Shown here: one piece after another, positions 32,962 through 35,620 of the stretch
Position numbering within the stretch: position 1 is the first letter of the stretch
Layout: each line of letters starts with the position of its first letter
From: JAUICS01 sp964384335
Lineage (GTDB): Bacteria; Pseudomonadota; Alphaproteobacteria; Micavibrionales; Micavibrionaceae
Assembly (NCBI GenBank): GCA_964384335.1
Contig: CAYLKN010000021.1
Span: forward strand, 1 to 35,620
Length of the DNA: 35,620 nt
Reading direction: 5' to 3'
Translations under genes and position numbers: made by a program
Notes under the pieces: model-generated
Databases searched by the model: none
What the model was told of the DNA's origin: nothing
Seen by the model: the letters and a program-made list of their open reading frames with translations, nothing else

Positions 32962-34969
32962 AATACAAAGCCTCAGCTCCTTTGCTTGGTCTATTGCCGA
33001 CATTCTCCGCGGGGATTTTAAGCAATCCGAATACGGAAAAGTGATCCTGCCCTTTGTTATTTTACGCCGCCTCGATTGCATTCTGGAGCCTTCAAAAGAT
33101 CGTGTCATTCAAGCCTATGATAGCCTGCCCGAGGGAATAGACGACCAAACAAAAGACATGATGCTCTTTGGTGCAGTCGGAGACGGGCTTAAAGTCTATA
33201 ATTACAGCAATTTCACATTCAAAACCCTCCACGGGCAAGACCCTGCCGACCTGCATAAAAACCTTTTGGACTATGTTACGAAATTTAACGGCAGCGTCCG
33301 CGATATATTCCTTGAGAAATTCTTGTTTACGGATCAGCTAAAGCGCCTCAAAGACGGTGGCATTCTCTGGCAGGTCTTTGATCGTTTTTGCCAGATTAAC
33401 CTGCACCCTGATCAAATCTCTAATATTGAGATGGGTTATCTCTTCGAAGATTTGATCCGTAAATTCTCCGAAATTTCAAACGAAACTGCCGGGGAGCATT
33501 TTACCCCGCGCGAGGTTATTCGTTTAATTGTTGACCTGCTTCTTATCAATGATGCGGACGCTCTGACCGGATCAGGGATCATTCGAACGGTTTATGACCC
33601 TGCCTGTGGAACAGGCGGTATGCTGGCGATCATGGAAGAGGCCATGAAATCCTTTAACAGCAAAATTCGCGTGGAGCTTTACGGGCAGGAATTAAACGGC
33701 GAGTCGTTCGGTATTTGTAAATCAGATATGCTCGTGACAGGCCATAACCCGGAGCAAATCGCATTCGGCAACACCCTTACTGAGGACGCTCATAAGGACA
33801 AGAAATTCCACTATATGCTTTCAAATCCTCCTTACGGCGTGGACTGGAAAAAATACCAAGACCCGATCAAAGACGAGGCCAAAGAGCTTGGCATGGATGG
33901 ACGTTTCGGGGCAGGATTACCGCGCATATCAGACGGACAATTGCTTTTCCTCCAGCACATGATTGCAAAAATGCGTGATGACGAGGCCGGTTCTCGCATC
34001 GGTATTGTTATGAACGGCTCGCCGTTATTTACGGGCGGTGCTGGTTCTGGTGAAAGTGAAATTCGCCGCTGGATGTTTGAAAACGACTGGGTGGAAGCGA
34101 TTATAGCTCTGCCCACTGACCTATTTTACAATACAGGCATACAGACTTACGTCTGGATGCTTACGAACAAAAAAGACGAAAAGCGCCGTGGAAAAGTGCA
34201 GCTGATTGACGGAAGCAGCGAGCGCTTTTGGCACTCAATGAGAAAAAGCCTCGGCAGTAAACGCAGGGAGATACCGGATAGCGCGCGGAATGAAATTGTC
34301 AAAATATACTATGAGATGCTGAATGGCGGCTCTGGCTGGGGAGAATTTTCTAAGATTTTTGACAATGAAGATTTCGGCTATAGAGAAATCCGCGTTGAGC
34401 GCCCGCTTAAACTCAATTTTCAGTGTTCGCAAGAACGCATTGATCTATTAAAAACAGAAAAAGCCTTTATAAAGCTTGATGAGGCAGAAAAAGAGAAGGT
34501 TTTGAGTGTCCTTTCTTCAAAAATGCCGACCGAACTTTTCAAAAATAGAAACCAGTTTGAAAAGGCATTAAGACATGCCTTTGGCGATTTTGATTTTAAA
34601 CCCTCGGCCCAACTTAAAAAGGCTATACTTTCAGCCCTTTCCGAAAAAGACGAAAGCGCTGATGTTTGTAAAGATACAAAAGGAAATATTGAGGCCGATA
34701 GTGACCTACGCGACCATGAAATGGTGCCTCTCAAAGAAGACTGGGCAGGTTATATTGAGCGGGAAGTCAAACCATTCGTGCCAGATGCATGGGTCGATGA
34801 AAGCCATAAAGATTCCACCGATGGTGATGTGGGCCGCATAGGATATGAAATCAACTTTAACCGCTATTTTTACAAATACGTGCCACCACGTCCAGTTTCT
34901 GAAATTGACGAGGAGCTAAAAGAGTTGGAAACCGAGATTGCAAATCTCCTAAAGGGGGTTGCGGCATGA
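32948..34969 (+). CDS. hsdM: type I restriction-modification methylase subunit HsdM
   Basis: 673-aa N6-adenine methyltransferase subunit. An HsdM N-terminal helical domain (about 10-165: SFAWSIADILRGDF ... VILRRLD) comes first. The methylase domain follows, with EHFTPREVIRLIVDLL, SAM motif I DPACGTGG (from 217) and catalytic motif IV NPPYG (293-297). A long C-terminal extension ends with YEINFNRYFYKYVPPRP and a short helix that contacts HsdS. It is longer than EcoKI HsdM (529) but typical of another type I family. It overlaps the HTH fragment and hsdS by 4 bp each (ATGA). Full length, no frameshift. It protects host DNA by methylating the site set by HsdS. Confidence 0.95.
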   Translation: MTSTKIQSLSSFAWSIADILRGDFKQSEYGKVILPFVILRRLDCILEPSKDRVIQAYDSLPEGIDDQTKDMMLFGAVGDGLKVYNYSNFTFKTLHGQDPADLHKNLLDYVTKFNGSVRDIFLEKFLFTDQLKRLKDGGILWQVFDRFCQINLHPDQISNIEMGYLFEDLIRKFSEISNETAGEHFTPREVIRLIVDLLLINDADALTGSGIIRTVYDPACGTGGMLAIMEEAMKSFNSKIRVELYGQELNGESFGICKSDMLVTGHNPEQIAFGNTLTEDAHKDKKFHYMLSNPPYGVDWKKYQDPIKDEAKELGMDGRFGAGLPRISDGQLLFLQHMIAKMRDDEAGSRIGIVMNGSPLFTGGAGSGESEIRRWMFENDWVEAIIALPTDLFYNTGIQTYVWMLTNKKDEKRRGKVQLIDGSSERFWHSMRKSLGSKRREIPDSARNEIVKIYYEMLNGGSGWGEFSKIFDNEDFGYREIRVERPLKLNFQCSQERIDLLKTEKAFIKLDEAEKEKVLSVLSSKMPTELFKNRNQFEKALRHAFGDFDFKPSAQLKKAILSALSEKDESADVCKDTKGNIEADSDLRDHEMVPLKEDWAGYIEREVKPFVPDAWVDESHKDSTDGDVGRIGYEINFNRYFYKYVPPRPVSEIDEELKELETEIANLLKGVAA

Positions 34970-35620
34970 TGACATTGCAAGAGCGTGTGCACGGCGTTAA
35001 GCCTCCTCAGAATTGGCCTCTAAATAAATTGCATCATGTTCTGACCGTTCGTAAAGGAAATAAGAATACAGGAATGCTTAATGATAACCTTTTGTCTTTA
35101 AGCTACGGACGAATAGTCAACAAAGACATTGATACAACCGGTGGATTGCTTCCAGAGAGTTTTGAAACTTATCAGATAGTACAGCCCGGTGATATTGTCA
35201 TGCGTCTTACGGATTTGCAAAATGACAAACGCAGTATCCGGCAAGGATTGGTTAAAGAAAAAGGAATTATCACGTCCGCATATGACGCGGTTTATCCCGG
35301 ATCGGGACACGATTCCCGCTTTTGGGCTTACGCGCTTTTGGCTCTGGACTTAGCGAAATACTATTACTCGCTCGGCGGCGGCGTTAGGCAGTCCATAAAA
35401 TTCAAAGATTTTCCGAATGACTGGATTCAGACGCCAGATCGTGAAACCCAAAAAGAAATCGCCGATTTTTTGGATCAAGAAACTGCTCGCATTGATAGGC
35501 TGATAGAGAAGAAAATACAGTTTATAGGGGTATTAAAAGAAAAATGCGCAGCTTTGGTGACTGAAAATATTACTCAAGGGCACAGAGATTTTTCGACGCG
35601 GTTTTGTACAGAAGCGGATA
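34966..35620 (+). CDS. hsdS: type I restriction specificity subunit HsdS, cut by the window end
   Basis: The open frame runs from ATG at 34966 to the last base, giving about 218 residues. The first target-recognition domain (NWPLNKLHHVLTVRKGN ... PGDIVMRLTDLQNDKRSIRQGLV ... GGGVRQSIKFKDFPNDWIQTP) is followed by the conserved spacer helix (RETQKEIADFLDQETARIDRLIEKK). The second half lies outside the window. It fixes the DNA sequence recognised by the complex. Coupled to hsdM by ATGA. Confidence 0.9.
   Translation, partial: MMTLQERVHGVKPPQNWPLNKLHHVLTVRKGNKNTGMLNDNLLSLSYGRIVNKDIDTTGGLLPESFETYQIVQPGDIVMRLTDLQNDKRSIRQGLVKEKGIITSAYDAVYPGSGHDSRFWAYALLALDLAKYYYSLGGGVRQSIKFKDFPNDWIQTPDRETQKEIADFLDQETARIDRLIEKKIQFIGVLKEKCAALVTENITQGHRDFSTRFCTEAD

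Noticed and set aside
1..35620. tRNA genes, rRNA genes and CRISPR arrays
   Set aside because: No T-loop/acceptor pattern, rRNA-like segment or regularly spaced repeat series was noticed by eye; a tRNAscan-SE or covariance-model run would be decisive.

Overview
The window looks like chromosomal DNA of an alphaproteobacterium. It carries a stand-alone F1 ATP synthase operon (atpHAGDC, no Fo genes), a SPOR-nagZ-scpA-scpB-tatABC block, dgt next to erpA and xthA, a DUF2336 protein, and the tadA / rluB-rsmD neighbourhood. These arrangements are typical of the class. I cannot place it at genus level. No rRNA, tRNA, CRISPR array or complete insertion sequence was found, and no stretch above 300 bases lacks a gene.

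Layout. Positions 1-176 are non-coding and hold a 14-bp tandem repeat and two related perfect hairpins (REP-like). A very divergent phosphoenolpyruvate carboxylase homologue (177-3338, minus) is divergent from atpHAGDC (3583-8660, plus). A tightly packed minus-strand operon then runs from 14550 down to 8710: SPOR protein, nagZ, scpA, scpB, tatA, tatB, tatC, zapE. It joins peptidoglycan recycling, chromosome segregation, twin-arginine export and division functions. dgt (minus) is divergent from erpA-xthA (plus). They are followed by a lipoprotein alpha/beta hydrolase whose predicted nucleophile Ser is Asp, then dapA.

From 19.5 to 26.6 kb the genes are more individual. They are an HTTM-like membrane protein with a small membrane partner, a divergent SAM-hydroxide adenosyltransferase-like protein, a solitary double-ATPase YejF-type ABC protein, DUF2336, a membrane di-iron hydroxylase, and a secreted highly charged repeat protein preceded by a perfect 20-bp palindrome. 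From 26.6 to 32.7 kb there are an SDR, tadA, rluB-rsmD, uppP, a small membrane protein, a periplasmic YceI, a cytochrome b561-YceI fusion and a half-size EamA transporter.

The right end (about 32.88 kb to the edge) is an acquired type I restriction-modification locus. A reductase-like gene is cut after about 55 codons and joined to the last 25 codons of an excisionase-type HTH gene. That fragment overlaps hsdM, which overlaps hsdS, and hsdS is cut by the window end. Whether hsdR follows cannot be seen.

I found no clearly new multi-gene system. The best leads are the PEPC homologue with an altered catalytic loop and a C-terminal extension, the Asp-for-Ser hydrolase, the DUF62-like protein, the palindrome-controlled repeat protein, and the junction of the restriction-modification island.
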